A stretch of 64,000 nt of DNA, taken from NCBI GenBank assembly GCA_025642075.2, contig JAODUO010000053.1, positions 1,340,001 through 1,404,000 of the forward strand, read 5' to 3'. The translations under genes were made by a program, and so were the position numbers. Shown in pieces: positions 1 to 14,767 of this stretch. Under the pieces are notes generated by a model, which was not told the origin of the DNA, did not search any database, and saw only the letters and a program-made list of their open reading frames with translations. Numbering within the stretch: the stretch's first letter is position 1; each line of letters opens with the position of its first letter. This stretch comes from Ridgeia piscesae. Its lineage: Eukaryota; Annelida; Polychaeta; Sabellida; Siboglinidae.

Positions 1-1550
1 GACAAAGGTTAGAGGGAGCAGGTGACAGTCAGACGTAGACAGCTATGTCCAACAGTAGGCCATACATTGTTAGTACCAGCCACAATATATTGGAGGGATA
101 CGGTGATGGTAGTATATACACTGCAGCCCAAATGTCAATGGTAAGAAAATCCTTCATTGACTCGTTAGAACATGCATACACTGAGACCCCAGAGTTAATA
201 ACCATTAAAAAATGCAGAACACGGGTCGTACATGAAATGTTATCTAACCAAAGAACTCGCAATAATTATCCAACATATTCAGTACAACATCGATGTGGCT
301 GTGGGTCTGAGAACAGATGATTTTATTCTTGGGCTTGATGTTCTACAAAAACATCAGTGTATTGTTGACATTGACGTGATTGTGTTAATCACACTAATGC
401 CAATGCATTATCACGAATCCCAGAGGAACATGAAACATGCAATTGTTATGAAGCTGGGAATGAGGTAAGTTGTCTACCTTGTGGTGGCTGTCCATATTGT
501 AAAAACCTACACAAGCAGTGGGGAGCATTCGAGTCGGAAGTTGATTATATAGTGCCATTAGCAGCAAGACAACTTGAGGTATCCAGTGGTGTTAATGGTA
601 CAATGACAGGACTATTCCAGCACAAATTACTTGCAACAATTATGTAGCTCACATGAATCACGGAGTCCCAGATGCAAGACACTGAATTACGACCCGCAAT
701 CACCTGGTTAGAACCTTACACAAAATGACTTATAAATCCAAGGTGTGGGGACCCATAAGTTATGGAATAACACAGATCTTTTGGTATCCTGTACTACATT
801 TAGAAGGAAGAGATTGATTAAAGCTGGTAGTACCACTACCAATGAGAGAGGAAGCCCTTCAAATGACTCATGGAAGTCGCATCGGAGGACACTGGGGCAG
901 GGATAAAACAAAAGACAAAGAGGTATGTATGACAGAGATCTTATTCGGACTGCGTAACGTAAATTCCACGAGACAACCACCAATAAATTATCTCAAGAGA
1001 TTAAAACCATCAGAAGAGAGATTATGACACTCGAGGTCCAGTTCGCGAAAGAACATTTGATGAGGAGAACCTAGTGTATATCCGTAATTCTGGTACAGTC
1101 TTGGGGAAAAGTAAGAAATGACTCCGAATATGGAAAGGACTATTTGTGGTTTCACGGTTTTACATTTAAATTGTGTTTTTTCTCTCTGGAAGAATTTGTT
1201 TTAGATAATTTTGTACATGAAATTTCCTGAAAGGTGGCTCCTCGATAGCGACTAGCATGGTCTCAGAGGAGTCTCCTGACCGTACGTTATATTGTTAGTT
1301 ATTATACATTATTACCATGTTTGCTGTGATTTTTATATTTGTATTTGTTCTGAGTTGTTTGACAAGGATATAGTGTATGCATTGTTTGAAATACTGGTCG
1401 AATAAAACATCATTCTTTTTCTTCTGGTCTTCTCTATCGTATCGCGGGCCATAAGACGGAAGATGTCAAACATCATGACAAGCCTAGAATATGCGAGGAC
1501 CGTTATATCCCCAAGACGACAGCGGCAGGCAGTAGTGGGCTCACTCACTC
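1..1550 (+). mobile_element. Internally deleted, decayed Ty3/Gypsy-type LTR retrotransposon
   Basis: Pieces of a Gypsy-type polyprotein occur in the expected order but in shifting frames. Positions about 100-380 read as a retropepsin-like aspartic protease ending in ILGLDVLQKHQCIVDI. Its active-site region (IYTAAQMSMV, near 115-145) lacks the catalytic aspartate. At about 393 the sequence jumps straight to NANALSRIP, which normally ends the RNase H domain, so the reverse transcriptase and most of RNase H are missing. A cysteine-rich linker (CGGCPYCKN) runs to a stop at 645-647. The H2C2 zinc-binding start of an integrase (MTHGSRIGGHWGRDKT) lies at about 830-950. A C-terminal integrase-like IWKGLFVVS lies at 1128-1154, and the integrase core is missing. 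The AATAAA near 1400 could belong to a 3' LTR, but no LTR boundaries were established. Clearly non-functional. Confidence 0.8.
393..647 (+). pseudogene. RNase H end plus cysteine-rich linker of the Gypsy-type remnant
   Basis: This frame is open for 84 codons. It starts NANALSRIPEEHE, followed by CNCY, CLPCGGCPYC and then DYIVPLAARQL. In Gypsy-type polyproteins the NADALSR-like motif closes RNase H, and a cysteine cluster commonly lies between it and the integrase. The protease frame upstream (232-390) is a different frame, so the junction near 385-393 marks an internal deletion. The frame ends at TAG 645-647. A further linker piece (MQDTELRPAITWL) follows in another frame. Confidence 0.65.
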
Positions 1551-2187
1551 TAGAGAATGATAACTCCTGCGTTAGCCCAAGTTTGGGCTGTTTGGAGGAA
1601 ACTACCTGAGACCTGTAGGCACTTATTTTAGTGTCCTATGTGACACTGGGTGACATGCAGGTGTCATTAGACGCCTTTGCCCAGGCGCGCCTATCCCCCA
1701 CATATGCCCAAGTAGTGCAAGGTGCTAGGGTGTCACTTCAGCTGCAAGACACCAGCAAGACAATATTACCGCTTGCACCAACCCCACGATGGTAACTCCA
1801 GTCATCACTTCTACACCCTTATTCACGGGTAGACATGCACAAACCCAATGCCCGATGGCAACTCCAACCAGCATTCCCTCATCCTTACGCACGGGGATAC
1901 ATGCAATTAGCAGCCCTCGTATATTCCCATTTGCACGAACCACACGCACAAGCAGAGTCATCTCCTCTCCTTTCTCCCAGGGATACCGGCAAACAGCGGT
2001 ACATATATACCACCTCTTCCACGTACTATATGCACGGCGGGAATCCACAGTACCGCGGGATCCCTACACACACTATCGAGACGCACTATATGCAATCCTC
2101 ATGCAACACCGCCATTGTAATGGGAAGCTCCTGTGGTGACTGACATTAGTCCTGATATAGGAGACGCGAGACCCCGATGTTTGGCAA
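1551..2187. other. Unassigned sequence upstream of the GGC repeat
   Basis: Overlapping open frames run from about 1790 to 2140 on the plus strand and 1725 to 2048 on the minus strand. They have no recognisable domain and no start or splice context. Positions 1640-1790 could encode a low-complexity stretch continuous with the retroelement debris on either side. I see no gene I can support. Confidence 0.3.
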
Positions 2188-2356
<169 letters not shown>

Positions 2357-2522
2357 AACAGATACCAAAGAACACAGGCCCTCGCTCCCCATATTCCATC
2401 TCCTCTGACGATGTATGTGAGACAGAGGTGGACATTAGTCCACAATTGTCACCAACAACCTCACAACGGGGGGGGGACAGTTTCCTGGTGAGACCACACA
2501 ACATGTACCTGCTGCTGCCGAA

Positions 2523-3234
2523 ATGGCACTACCTAGGAAAAGGAAGAAGGTGCAGTCTGGGCTTCAAAAATGCAGCGTGTGCAATGCAACCGTCGACGTG
2601 TTGAGAATACACTTCGAGCAACGCACCTACGGTGGCAATTCCACTCTGATACGGCTTGCTGGTTGTGCGAACAACAGTTTGGCGCATTGCCGGCACTGCG
2701 GGCCCATCTAGCCGCGCATTCAGTGCAGGACAGAAAGAAGGGGGAATTTGCTCCAACCATCCATTATCGCTCCTAAATTGGGACGTGCTGTCGGAGATGC
2801 CACCCGACAAGCAAGACTCCTTTCGGGAATGGCTAGTCCCTTCGATATCCCCTCAACCAACGCATACTTTGTGTGAATCGGCAATGGATGCCCACTGCCA
2901 CCTACAAATGTTGCAAACGAGGGAAATGAGCGCGAGGGCTGTCCCGTTAAATTTCACAACAGACAAAGATCTGTAGTCCTGACTGCATCGCCATACGGAG
3001 TCTCTACCTAGGCAAAACAAACTCTTTGAGAGACACATTGCGTTAGCAAAAGAACTTGAGAAACCTTTGATTCTCCACTTGCGAGGGAACGCACGCGTCC
3101 ACTTTTCTAACGAAATGACCGAAGCATTGGCCATGTTGAATCAGCACACACATCAACGCCAACGTGTCCACCAGTCGGCAGCACTGCATCTCACATACCA
3201 ACTACCATTTGCACGCATCACTGGACACAAATAA
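2523..3234 (+). pseudogene. Decayed gene: zinc-finger-like motifs plus TatD-type hydrolase
   Basis: A broken coding region is spread over three frames. The first Cys-x2-Cys motif (KCSVCNATVDVLRIHFE) starts at about 2565 in frame 3. A second Cys-x2-Cys motif with two downstream histidines (CWLCEQQFGALPALRAHLAAH) follows in frame 2 to about 2722. From about 2730 to 3234 frame 1 carries AMDAHCHLQML (about 2881-2915), the metal-binding HxH start of TatD-family hydrolases. After stops at 2974-2976 and 2980-2982 comes FERHIALAKELEKPLILHLRG (from about 3022), which matches the TatD helix-strand and conserved HxRG-type motif. The barrel between the two motifs is mostly gone and the C-terminal third is unrecognisable. 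Zinc-finger plus TatD (TATDN2-like) proteins are known to be expanded in several invertebrates. That this is such a copy is inference from motifs only. Confidence 0.6.
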
Positions 3235-4741
3235 CCAGCCCCTCTATATAATCCACTAACAAACCCACACCAGGCGCGCTACATAAGATCCACTGAGTAC
3301 GGGAAGACATACCTCGGACTCCGGACCTACGGCGACCCGCCCACCCACGGTAGCGATACGTCGGACAGTTCGCCGACACCTACGCAACCATACCTATACC
3401 AACATATCAGAGCGAACATTAAGAGCGAATAACGTAGGTCTCTTTATTAATGCACGTACGCTCTTTAAGTAATATCCAATTTTAGGTTGGACGTAGGTCA
3501 TTCAAGTACAACCACCAGTGTCGTGGGTCAAATTCACCAGTCGATCACCAGCCATCGATCAGTGCGAAAGCCCTGCAGTATATTTGATCAAAGTGCATGC
3601 TCTTGAAAGAATACGATAATTTCGAGGTGTAATTCGATTTGTGCCTGCAATCTTTTAGCAGATTGATTGGTAATTCTAGCGATCTGGAAAAATGGGTCAG
3701 TGCGAAACAGTTTGTGTTTTGGCGGATGTTAGGAGTTGGCATACAGTTGTTTGGGCGCCAGACCTAAGCTACACCTCCACACACATGGGCCGTGTTACCT
3801 TTTGCCACTAACCCGGAAGAATAATTGCACGATACATGCTGACAATTTGTGCATAGAGGACTTCACTGAAAAGGTTTTGTGTTTTGGCGGAAGCGTAATG
3901 TAGCAGTCAGTTTGATAGAGAGTCATGAGACTAACTGAGTCATGGGTGTCAAACCAGACATTATGCCCGAGCGTATCAGTACAGTGAATTGTCACTGGGT
4001 CACAGCATTGCTGCTGGTCGACCTGCGTGAAGATAACAAGAACAGTGCACAGCCAATGCATGATCAGTTGAACCTGCTCTAGACGCTTATATCGCGCCGT
4101 CACACCTGCATAATTGGCGCACCCGCTAGAGCTGTACGGCCGATAGATCAAAGCAAACAAACCATCGAACAGCCTCGGTTACCCAGTCGCCGTGAGACGG
4201 CTGCCATTTTGAAGACCCTCACTTCGGTCTGGGAGAATTATTCTCTGCGTTTTGTACCGCCAGTGCGATGTTATTCCTGAATTGGGTAGAAACGCTGATT
4301 GGCTCTCAGGCCGAATTTGAAAATAAGAAGTTTAATAAGGATACCCTTTTTATCCGATAATAATGTATTATAAAAACTATTCAAAATTAAACTGATACTG
4401 AAAGATGTCACACACAAAATAAACTAAAAGGACAATTTTTCGTTGTTTGTTTTTCATCTCATTTTATTTTCTACTTTTTCTTTTATGTATATATTTTTTA
4501 GAACTTAATTTTGTTATCAACCGTATACATACTGTATAAACATTAATTATTATTATACACGTAAACCTGTGAATTAATCGAAAACAGTGATGCACTACTC
4601 TGTACATAAGGGTTACTTGCTTATTGTTTTAATCTCAGAGCAGAGAAAATACAGTCTAAAAAATTAATATGATTGTTTTGCTGGGACATCGTTGTCGTTT
4701 GCCTTCTGCAGTTGTCAGCCAGTGGCACACAGAACTCCGTC
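3235..4741. other. Intergenic sequence, no recognised gene
   Basis: Unique-looking sequence between the TatD remnant and the lectin gene. A minus-strand open frame (3795-4160) has no recognisable domain or splice context. The stretch 4310-4640 is A+T-rich and would include the lectin promoter. I could not pick a convincing core promoter. Confidence 0.4.
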
Positions 4742-7217
4742 ATGCTCTTCCGCTGGTTCTGTCTACTCTTGTGTGTGGCTCTATGTCACCCTCAACCTAC
4801 AACCAATCACTGCACACGTGACGATGGTTGTGACCGCCAGACGGCGCTTATAGAGCAAGCGCTTGCAATGCTTCAAACAATGGACGGTCGCCTGGAGTCG
4901 ATGGACCGTCGGCTGACGACAGTGGAACAGCGGATGGAGAAGACCAAAGAGTCTGAAGCTGACCACACGAACGGTAGGAGGAGCCTAAAGTAAAGTGATT
5001 AGTTGTGAGCAAATACACATTCGAGACTTACTGTATCAACACGTGATAATTTCCCATTGCCGACTTTCTTTGCCACTTATATCTTGCAGCTTTTGCACAA
5101 TTCGTTCCTTATATGCGCAGAGTACCAAATAAGAATTGTTCTGTGCGAATCGTTCGCGAAACGTTCGCGAAATATGCTGTTATGGTTTAATGAAAACGAA
5201 ACTATTTCACATTTAATGTTATTCTTTTCCTACAGGGACCCGATGTCGATGGTCCAAGGACGGACGTCGTTCGTGCTACAAAGTGTTCGTCCAACGTAAG
5301 ACGTGGTTGGAGGCCAGGGCATACTGCCAAGCCCTCTACGATGGCGCGGACCTTGTTTCGATAGAAACTCACGCCGAAGACCTCTTTCTCGTGTACATGA
5401 CGCAAGGTGAGGGGTCTGTCTGGAGGCGCTGTGGCAAAGTGGTTAGAACAACGGATTCACAATCGATTTAATCTTCAGTCGTTTCAAAGCTCGGGCAATT
5501 TCGTCCACCTGCCGCGTTGCTGTATTTCACCCAGTTTCACAATTTATATGCATGTGATACTAGCATACATATGCCATTACATTTAATAAAATGTGTTGTA
5601 TAATTTAATTAGAACATAACATATCACGGGCAACTTTGAATAATTTGTGTATGGTAAATTAGAAACCTAGATCGGATGGATCATGATTGCTAAGATGGTT
5701 ACTTGTATGAAATTCAGAGATATACCGTGAATCAACTCCATTAATCTGATTATCAATGTCTTAATAATAATATTAATAATAATTAGGTAACTGCTATTGC
5801 TCCTAAATCCTTAAAAACCAAGCTCGGAGGCGCATCAATATAAAAGGATTAATCAATCACAAAGTGTATAAACAGTTCCAGTTGTCATAAGATTGATTGA
5901 TACGCCAGGGAGCTATGTTGGGTAGGCAAGGTTGTAAAGGTATGTCTTAAAATGACGGCAGAATTTGGCAATATTTTCAACATACTGAACATTAGAAGGA
6001 CGCATATTCCGAAGAGAAGGTGCACCCACAATTAGAGTCGTAGTCCCAATAATAGTATTGACTTTAGGGACAAAATGTCAATCAGAACTAGATGATCGAA
6101 GCTAAACAGGATTTCTTTCAATGAATGTAAATAAGATGGCTGCTTACAGGAAAGTGCCTGGCAAGTAAGATTCAGGATTCAAGATTCAAAAGGCTTTATT
6201 GTCCAATTAAAACATCACATTAAAAACGGAAATTGTTCTTCAGTTACACAGTAAAATGACAGCAACAAGATTGATGAGTCATAATGTATACGGCTTATAA
6301 GACACATTAAAATTGTAATAATGGTACATATATTAAATAGTACACGGTATTGGACAGGAAGCCAATGCAAATACTTTATAAGCGGCTCAGAACGAGTAAA
6401 ACGTGGGGTCAAAACCGTTAAATTATAGACGTTTATTGAGTGTGTACTTTTTGCATCATTTGGCGTCAAAGATGCTTACAAATAATGCTCTGATATAATA
6501 TAATTATAATTTCGATAACACTGAATATAAGACGGATGAATAGAGCACTAAAATTATGTCTGCCGTCATATCGTTTTTATGGCATTTTGACGTTTTCATT
6601 CACGATCCCATCCCTAACGACTCGAACGAACTATGTGTTCTTTGGCACACGGACGTAACTGCCACAGCACCAGGACCCGCCGTTGTGAGTCTGACATAGA
6701 TCTAGGTTTCACCTTTCAAAGACTCATCTAGAAGGTGGAAACTATTATAACAAATATATGCTGATAAGTTATTATTTGCAAATTGTTTGCGTATTGCAGT
6801 AACTTTGACTTTGAATACGCTTACGGACAAGAGTTGTTGATCTCGTTGAGTATCGCTCAAAACGGACCGGAAACGAGAACTATTTGCGGGCCCTGTACCA
6901 TATTATGTGCATAAATTACAGTAACAAAGTCAATATACAATATTTAATTAATTTCAGAATTACAAAACAACTACGACCACTTCTTCACGTCTGGAAGGAA
7001 AGACGTAAGTGGAGCGTGGATTTGGCTCGCGACGGCAGAGCCTTTTGGCTACACTGGCTGGGCGTCCGGAGAACCAAATAATTCTAAAGGTAATGAAGAC
7101 GCATGTGCCTTTGTAAACAACGACTTGTATAAGCCCACGGGAGACAAACGAAGACACGTTTACTGGAATGACGTACCCAATATCGATAGGCATGGCTTCA
7201 TCTGTGAATTTCACTGA
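4742..7217 (+). CDS. Secreted C-type lectin, 3 exons, 220 aa
   Basis: Exons 4742-4973, 5236-5406 and 6958-7217 join in phase 1 with GT-AG introns to give 220 residues. Residues 1 to about 19 (MLFRWFCLLLCVALCHP) are a signal peptide. About 31-70 form a predicted coiled coil (ALAMLQTMDGRLESMDRRL), probably for trimerisation. From about 78 to 220 is one C-type lectin domain. It has a long-form first cysteine pair (RCRWSKDGRRSCY), the helix cysteine in EARAYCQAL, the Ca2+/sugar motif EPN, GNEDAC, the WND motif and the closing FICEF. EPN predicts mannose-type binding. The cysteine normally following WND is absent (WNDVPNID), leaving the DAC cysteine without its usual partner. An upstream in-frame ATG at 4673 is possible, but 4742 gives a cleaner signal peptide. 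Probable extracellular pattern recognition or cell-surface glycan binding. Confidence 0.88.
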
Positions 7218-7607
7218 CCAATAGTGCATATTGGTCAGTGCACGCTAAACAAACTCTGTTTATCGGGATGACGGTGAACGACTAAATTAACGCATTACGT
7301 ACACCACCCTTTAACCATTAACGATAGTTTGCATAACAATTAATTTTAGTTCAAATAACCACCGCTTTCTCATTATGATTATGGCGATGAATTTGTTGGA
7401 TGGCGCTTGCGCATCACGGAGCAGAACGTCTATAGCACTGTATTAACTTTCAACAAAGGTTTACTGGAGAAAATTGATATCATCAGGAGAGGTAACACCA
7501 AATGAAACGGGTAATTTAAGACTTTAATGCACGTAATATCTGTATAACACAGTCAACATTTTAGTCAACGGTCTCTAACATTTATATTTACCCTAGCTAC
7601 TGTTCCT

Positions 7608-7613
7608 AATAAA
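7608..7613 (+). terminator. Polyadenylation signal AATAAA of the lectin gene
   Basis: A canonical AATAAA lies about 390 bases after the lectin stop codon, the first on this strand downstream of it. A 3' UTR of this length is plausible. The cleavage site is not visible. Confidence 0.55.
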
Positions 7614-7805
7614 ATTTCTTCGACTACTGTGTCTGGTGCATTTGCTACTATTCATATGTCAGAACTGCGCTCGTTGCGCCATCTTCCGAGTAATACAGGC
7701 ATTTGTTCAATGTCGGTTTTCTTAATAATTTATGTCTTTCATGTAAGATATTATGATTGGCACTACTACTTTGATAATATCAAAATATCATACTTAGTTG
7801 ATTAA

Positions 7806-8308
7806 CAGAGCGAGGAGGAAGAGGAGAGAGGGAGGAGGAGGAGGATGAGGAGGGAGGGAGGGAGGAGGGAGGGAGGGAGGAGGGAGGAGACGGACGGACG
7901 GACGGACGGACGGACGGACGGAGGAGGGAGGGAGGGAGGGAGGGAGGGAGGAGGAGGACGGACGGACGGACGGACGGACGGACGGACGGACGGACGGACG
8001 GACGGACGGACGGACGGACGGACGGACGGACGGACGGACGGACGGACGGACGACGGACGGACGGACGGACGGACGGACGGACGGACGGACGGACGGACGG
8101 ACGGACGGACGGACGGACGGACGGACGGACGGACGGACGGACGGACGGACGGACGGACGGACGGACGGACGGACGGACGGACGGACGGACGGACGGACGG
8201 ACGGACGGACGGACGGACGGACGGACGGACGGACGGACGGACGGACGGACGGACGGACGGACGGACGGACGGACGGACGGACGGACACACACACACACAC
8301 ACACACAC
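7806..8308. repeat. Purine-rich GGA/GGGA tract, (ACGG)n tetranucleotide array and short (CA)n
   Basis: Positions 7806-7890 and 7921-7955 are G/A-rich (GGA, GGGA) repeats. From about 7889, and mainly 7958 to 8284, comes a nearly perfect ACGG/GGAC tetranucleotide array (about 80 units) with one slipped unit near 8050. It ends in a CA run (8285-8308). Reading it as RPSV or DGRT repeats gives long spurious open frames on both strands. Confidence 0.97.
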
Positions 8309-8581
8309 AGACAGCCAAGGGCACTGTCACTGTTCCGAAGTCATGCTGTTCACTGCTTAGTTCCATATTCTTTCCAAAGCATGCGTCGATGCTGTCTTTG
8401 TCTGCTTAATTTGTCGTGTTGGTGGCATACAAACAATTAATCATGTTTGTGCCTAAACTCACTGTTCCTAAACGTAAACAACTCGACAGGGTGAAAGTCA
8501 ATCTCGCCCCAAAGCCTCGTTCGCGTGAAGACTAAAGCGTGTTCCGCTCAAAGCTCCATTTCCATAGTTAGGAAGCGTACA

Positions 8582-8611
8582 TAGTTTCGATCGGACCCGA
8601 TCGAAACAAAA
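8582..8611. repeat. Short perfect inverted repeat
   Basis: TTTCGATCG and CGATCGAAA flank a 4-base spacer. It lies between the tetranucleotide array and the duplicated lectin fragment. No function is implied. Confidence 0.5.
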
Positions 8612-8779
8612 GTCGAAAGAGTTCGCATTTGTTCTATTAATTGAAGAAAATTGAAGTAAAATGTATACATAAACCAATTACCCAATCATTGGGGAGTACT
8701 TAATACATCTGCTTTTTGTGAAATTACTAAAAATCGCGAGGAGCACACGATTTTTATGGGAAGGAGTGGAGGTAGACAG

Positions 8780-9832
<1,053 letters not shown>

Positions 9833-10116
9833 GCTGTCGGTCGCGATGCGACAAAGACTCCTTCCATCACTTGACTATTGCTATCTGGTATGGTGTTTCG
9901 TGCAGTTGTACATTTCCTGGAAGCTGCCAGTAAAAAGTGTTGAAGTGCCGCTGGCTTTTGCAAGTTACTAGTGGCTCTCTCTCGGGGAGTAGTAGTTGTA
10001 GAGGTCTCACACCGGCAAGAACATGTCGAGACAAGCGCAAACTATTTGTTCCTGTAGTGAGTTCCATACATCAACCGCCCTTGATGCTGCCACAGTGACA
10101 TAGTTTTCTGGTTAGG

Positions 10117-10386
10117 GTTTGTGTGTGTGTGTGTGTGTGTGTGCTGGTGCGTGCGTGCGTGTGCGTGTGCGTGTGCGTGTGCGTGTGCGTGTGCGTGTGC
10201 GTGTGCGTGTGCGTGTGCGTGTGCGTGTGCGTGTGCGTGTGCGTGTGCGTGTGCGTGTGCGTGTGCGTGTGCGTGTGCGTGTGCGTGTGAGAGTGAGAGT
10301 GTGTGTGTGGGTGTGTATATGTGTGTGTTTATATGTGTATGTATGTATGTATGTATGTGTATATGTGTATGTGCATGTATGTGTGT
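10117..10386. repeat. (GT)n followed by (GTGTGC)n and decayed GT/AT repeats
   Basis: A short GT run (10119-10142) leads into about 22 perfect GTGTGC hexamers (about 10156-10287), then imperfect GAGAGT, GTGTAT and TATG repeats to about 10386. Alternating purine-pyrimidine sequence of this type favours left-handed DNA. Confidence 0.96.
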
Positions 10387-11355
10387 ATTTTTAATCACCA
10401 TTGTCTCCTACCAACTACCTTCAATTTTACGCAAACACCTTTTAAAGGATCAGTTTGCTGACATCGCGTACGGCCGCTGTTTCCAAGAACAGTTCCATTT
10501 ACTTTACGATACTTTAAGTTTTAGTCAAAGGGACAACGGTCATTTGTTTGCTTCAAATGACTGGTGGGTATTTCTGAATATTCAAAACATCGCATCTTAC
10601 ATTTCCTGGGGGAAGGGGGACAGAGGAGATAGTGGTTGATGAATTCCCTTAGGGTTGAACAATACAACATAGTGGTGGACATTTCATAAACCCTTTCAAA
10701 CTAGTACAAATGTCATATCATTTGAAAGGTAGTTTAATACTCTACATATGTCAATTATTATGTAGTTATGGCGCAATGACGTCATTATGACATCACACAT
10801 ATTTTGTGGTATTTTGTGCGCTTTAGCACGTAGATCATCTAGATGAACACTCCCATCTCCGCGACAGTGGCCTTCAAAACGTGCATATTATATTTGTTCA
10901 TTTTTATACTGCTCCTACACTATGTATATCTCATTGATGTCCTACAAGGACAGTTTTTCTCGCGAACGTGGAACTTGCACCGCACGAGCGAGTAGACAGG
11001 CGACTAACATACCGACACCACACGGGACGTCATATAAGACTCGTGTTCCCGCTACCGAAAAAAGGCCAGGTCGTTTAGATTGCGATAATTTTTTATGGGC
11101 TCGTTGATCATTTCCCCACGGGAACAGAGCGTTAGCATCACACGATTTGTAGTATTTATATCCTTTCGTTGGGCATACGATATTAAGGCGTAAAAGCAGT
11201 TAAATCCCGTATGGCAGAGTTACTGTAGGTTGCTATCACATTCTTCTGAAAAGATGTGAACACGAAGAGGTGTTCTGTGTGTTTTTTTGCAAGTGCTTTG
11301 TCCGAAAAATTCAAGGCCATATATAAGGTTAGCTTTATAGCCTAACCTTACAGTG
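10387..11355. other. No gene recognised
   Basis: A frame continuing out of the GT repeat stays open to about 10639 (downstream part KHLLKDQFADIAYGRC), but no domain, start codon or splice context supports it. The remainder appears to be unique non-coding sequence. Confidence 0.35.
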
Positions 11356-11880
<525 letters not shown>

Positions 11881-11949
11881 GTGTGATGGAAAGAGAGGGT
11901 GACCGTGGTGGAGGGTGGGAAAGAAACCAAACAGACAGCACACATAACA

Positions 11950-12280
<331 letters not shown>

Positions 12281-12764
12281 GGAAGGTGATGGAGTGGGTT
12301 AGGTAACATGACGGGTGACATCCAGATGGAGCTGACACACACACAGTGCAGTACATTGCTACACTAAGCCTACAGTCCTAGACGACTGGCGCGACAGACG
12401 GCAAACGTCGCTCATTACCGCGAGGCCATAGCTGGAGATTTATCGAGACCTGTCACCGTCATGAACCATAATTTTATATAGTCACGTGTTTTCCAGGACC
12501 GCCTTAATTTGATTTAAAGTAGGAGTTAATGGGACAGCCGCCACATGAGACGTTCCCAGACTTCTCGAGCAGTTACTAGTCCGTAGCCCACTCAAAATAT
12601 TTCGTAATTGTTCGTGATATCACGATCAAAGGAAACAATGCGACGAAGTGCGCCCAACATTGATGGTACGCTCTCTGTTTCAGTTGTCTGAGAAACCAAT
12701 AAAAATATGTTGTAGGGTTTTCCGTAATATGCAAATAAATCTCTCTCCCTCTCTATATATATAT

Positions 12765-12862
<98 letters not shown>

Positions 12863-14767
12863 ACTTATGCATATAGACTGTATACCTAATCATATACAAT
12901 GTGTCATATTGGTAATGGAAATGGATAGTGTTCCTTTGACGAGAGCTTGTTGTTTTTCAACAATATCTTGTTTAGCGTAATTTTACTAAACTACAGCTCG
13001 TTATCGTGACATTCGCGTATATTATGGTATAACGTAATTTTTTTTAATCAAAAGCATACATACTATAATTATAAAAAATTATGCACTGAAAATTTGGGAT
13101 TAATCCAAAACAGTGGTGCCAGCTGACGGCTTTATCGAAATTTGAGCACAGCTAACTCTGGTTCAAGCATTGCACAAGTTTCAACAGATTGTCTTCTCGG
13201 CGAAGTCACGCGAAAGTCCGTTAAGCGAGAATACAGTTAAAGATTTTGAATGATACATCCTTGCGCGCCAGGGGTCGCTGTTGCCGGCTACGTCGGTGTC
13301 AGCCTGCGGTACCCCTGGTTGATTAATGTGCAATATTCTGAATTTAAAGTCAACCATTGAAATAGCTCACTGGATATTTGGTTCAAATCAAGTCGGGTGT
13401 CCATAATATAAACTTATTTCAGCCATCCGTGATGAATGAGGGTTTATACAGAACATTGTCAACAATAAACACAGGACAAACAAGCAACTTTACCTACAGT
13501 ACTACACGTTACCATATACAATATTTGAAAGGAGGTAAATTAAAATGTATTAGAATTATTTTGTGTCTCATTGTTTACGATGCGAATGGGATACCCACCT
13601 ACCTTTCCCGCTCCATATCACCTGTACAATCGCACCTGACAAGGCAGTTGTTTCTACACCTCCTAAGCTACTATGGGACAAACAGTTATTCCGAAGACCC
13701 GACATGTGTCAATATCTCATGATCCTGACAATTCACATTCGTTAGTCGACCCGAAAATGACAACTTACTGAGAAAAATCATAGGCGGATTCGTGCAGTGG
13801 TCTGGGGTCCGGGAACCATAGAATTTCATAATTTGGCATTCCCTAGACATTTTAATGTGTCCCGTTACATGCCCGTAAACTAAAATGTGACCCCGTTTAG
13901 GTTAGAAGAATCTTAAGTTAAGGTAACGGGACAAAGAACATATTTCGATGTTTCTGTCCCTCCCCATTCACCTCCAACTACGAGCAACTACAGAGGATCA
14001 ACTAAACATGCACTACGGTGGACGCCACCGTCAAATTTGTATCTAAAATTCACTTTGAAGGTCACAAAGTCAACTAGGGTCCAAAAAATGTCGGTTTATG
14101 TTTTCGGAATGTCTAGCAAATATACACCATACGACTGCGCAGAGTTATCGTGTCGCCATCTAGCGGATTCCGTATAGTACAGATTGCTGAGACCACCCGA
14201 AAGGTAAATGGAAAACTAAATTGACAGTGGACATTTAAAAAAGTCATTCATTTGAACCACCCAGTCTAAGGAACCTCTTCACTCACAAACAACTCTGTAG
14301 TCATGTTGGTTTTTATAAACGTTTATTAAAACTTGCATTTTTAAATTGTATTTGACATCATTTTTACTTATCTCAAACTTATCTTAATACCGCTAAGGCA
14401 AACCTCTACACCGGGATATCTGGCAGTACAAACACTAGGATACAAACAATCAAATAATTAATCAATAAATGTGCGTTGATACCGACTGACTGTACACGCC
14501 ACGTTGATTGTAACTTTAAGTAATTTGTCCGTTGACAGATCCACATGTAAAATGACTCATTTGTCACGTGTCCGCAGACAGTGACTATCACTTGTCACAT
14601 GTTCGTTGAGATAACGAAATATCACAGGACGCTGACTGCAGAGTGCGGATTGTCACGTGACAGCTTCCAGTTATACATCGAATTAAAATTAAATTGGCTA
14701 CTGTTACCGTACTATTTGTACTCAACAACCGACATACTTAGTTAATCTGTTACATTTCTCTTATATC
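12281..14767. other. Non-coding stretch with a (TA)n microsatellite at about 12756-12862
   Basis: Apart from a CTCTCTC-TA dinucleotide block at 12741-12862, I see no recognisable gene. The open frame at 13378-13722 has no domain or exon features. The region lies downstream of the minus-strand transporter gene (15031-16068) and could contain its 3' UTR. Candidate minus-strand AATAAA signals occur near 14320 and 14790. Confidence 0.4.

Noticed and set aside
7780..8366. RPSV/DGRT repeat proteins on both strands
   Set aside because: Pure translation of a 4-bp microsatellite in every frame. No non-repeat protein sequence is attached.
10121..10639. Possible novel ORF continuing from the GT/GTGTGC repeat
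   Set aside because: The only start is inside the microsatellite and the non-repeat 80 residues show no motif or exon context.
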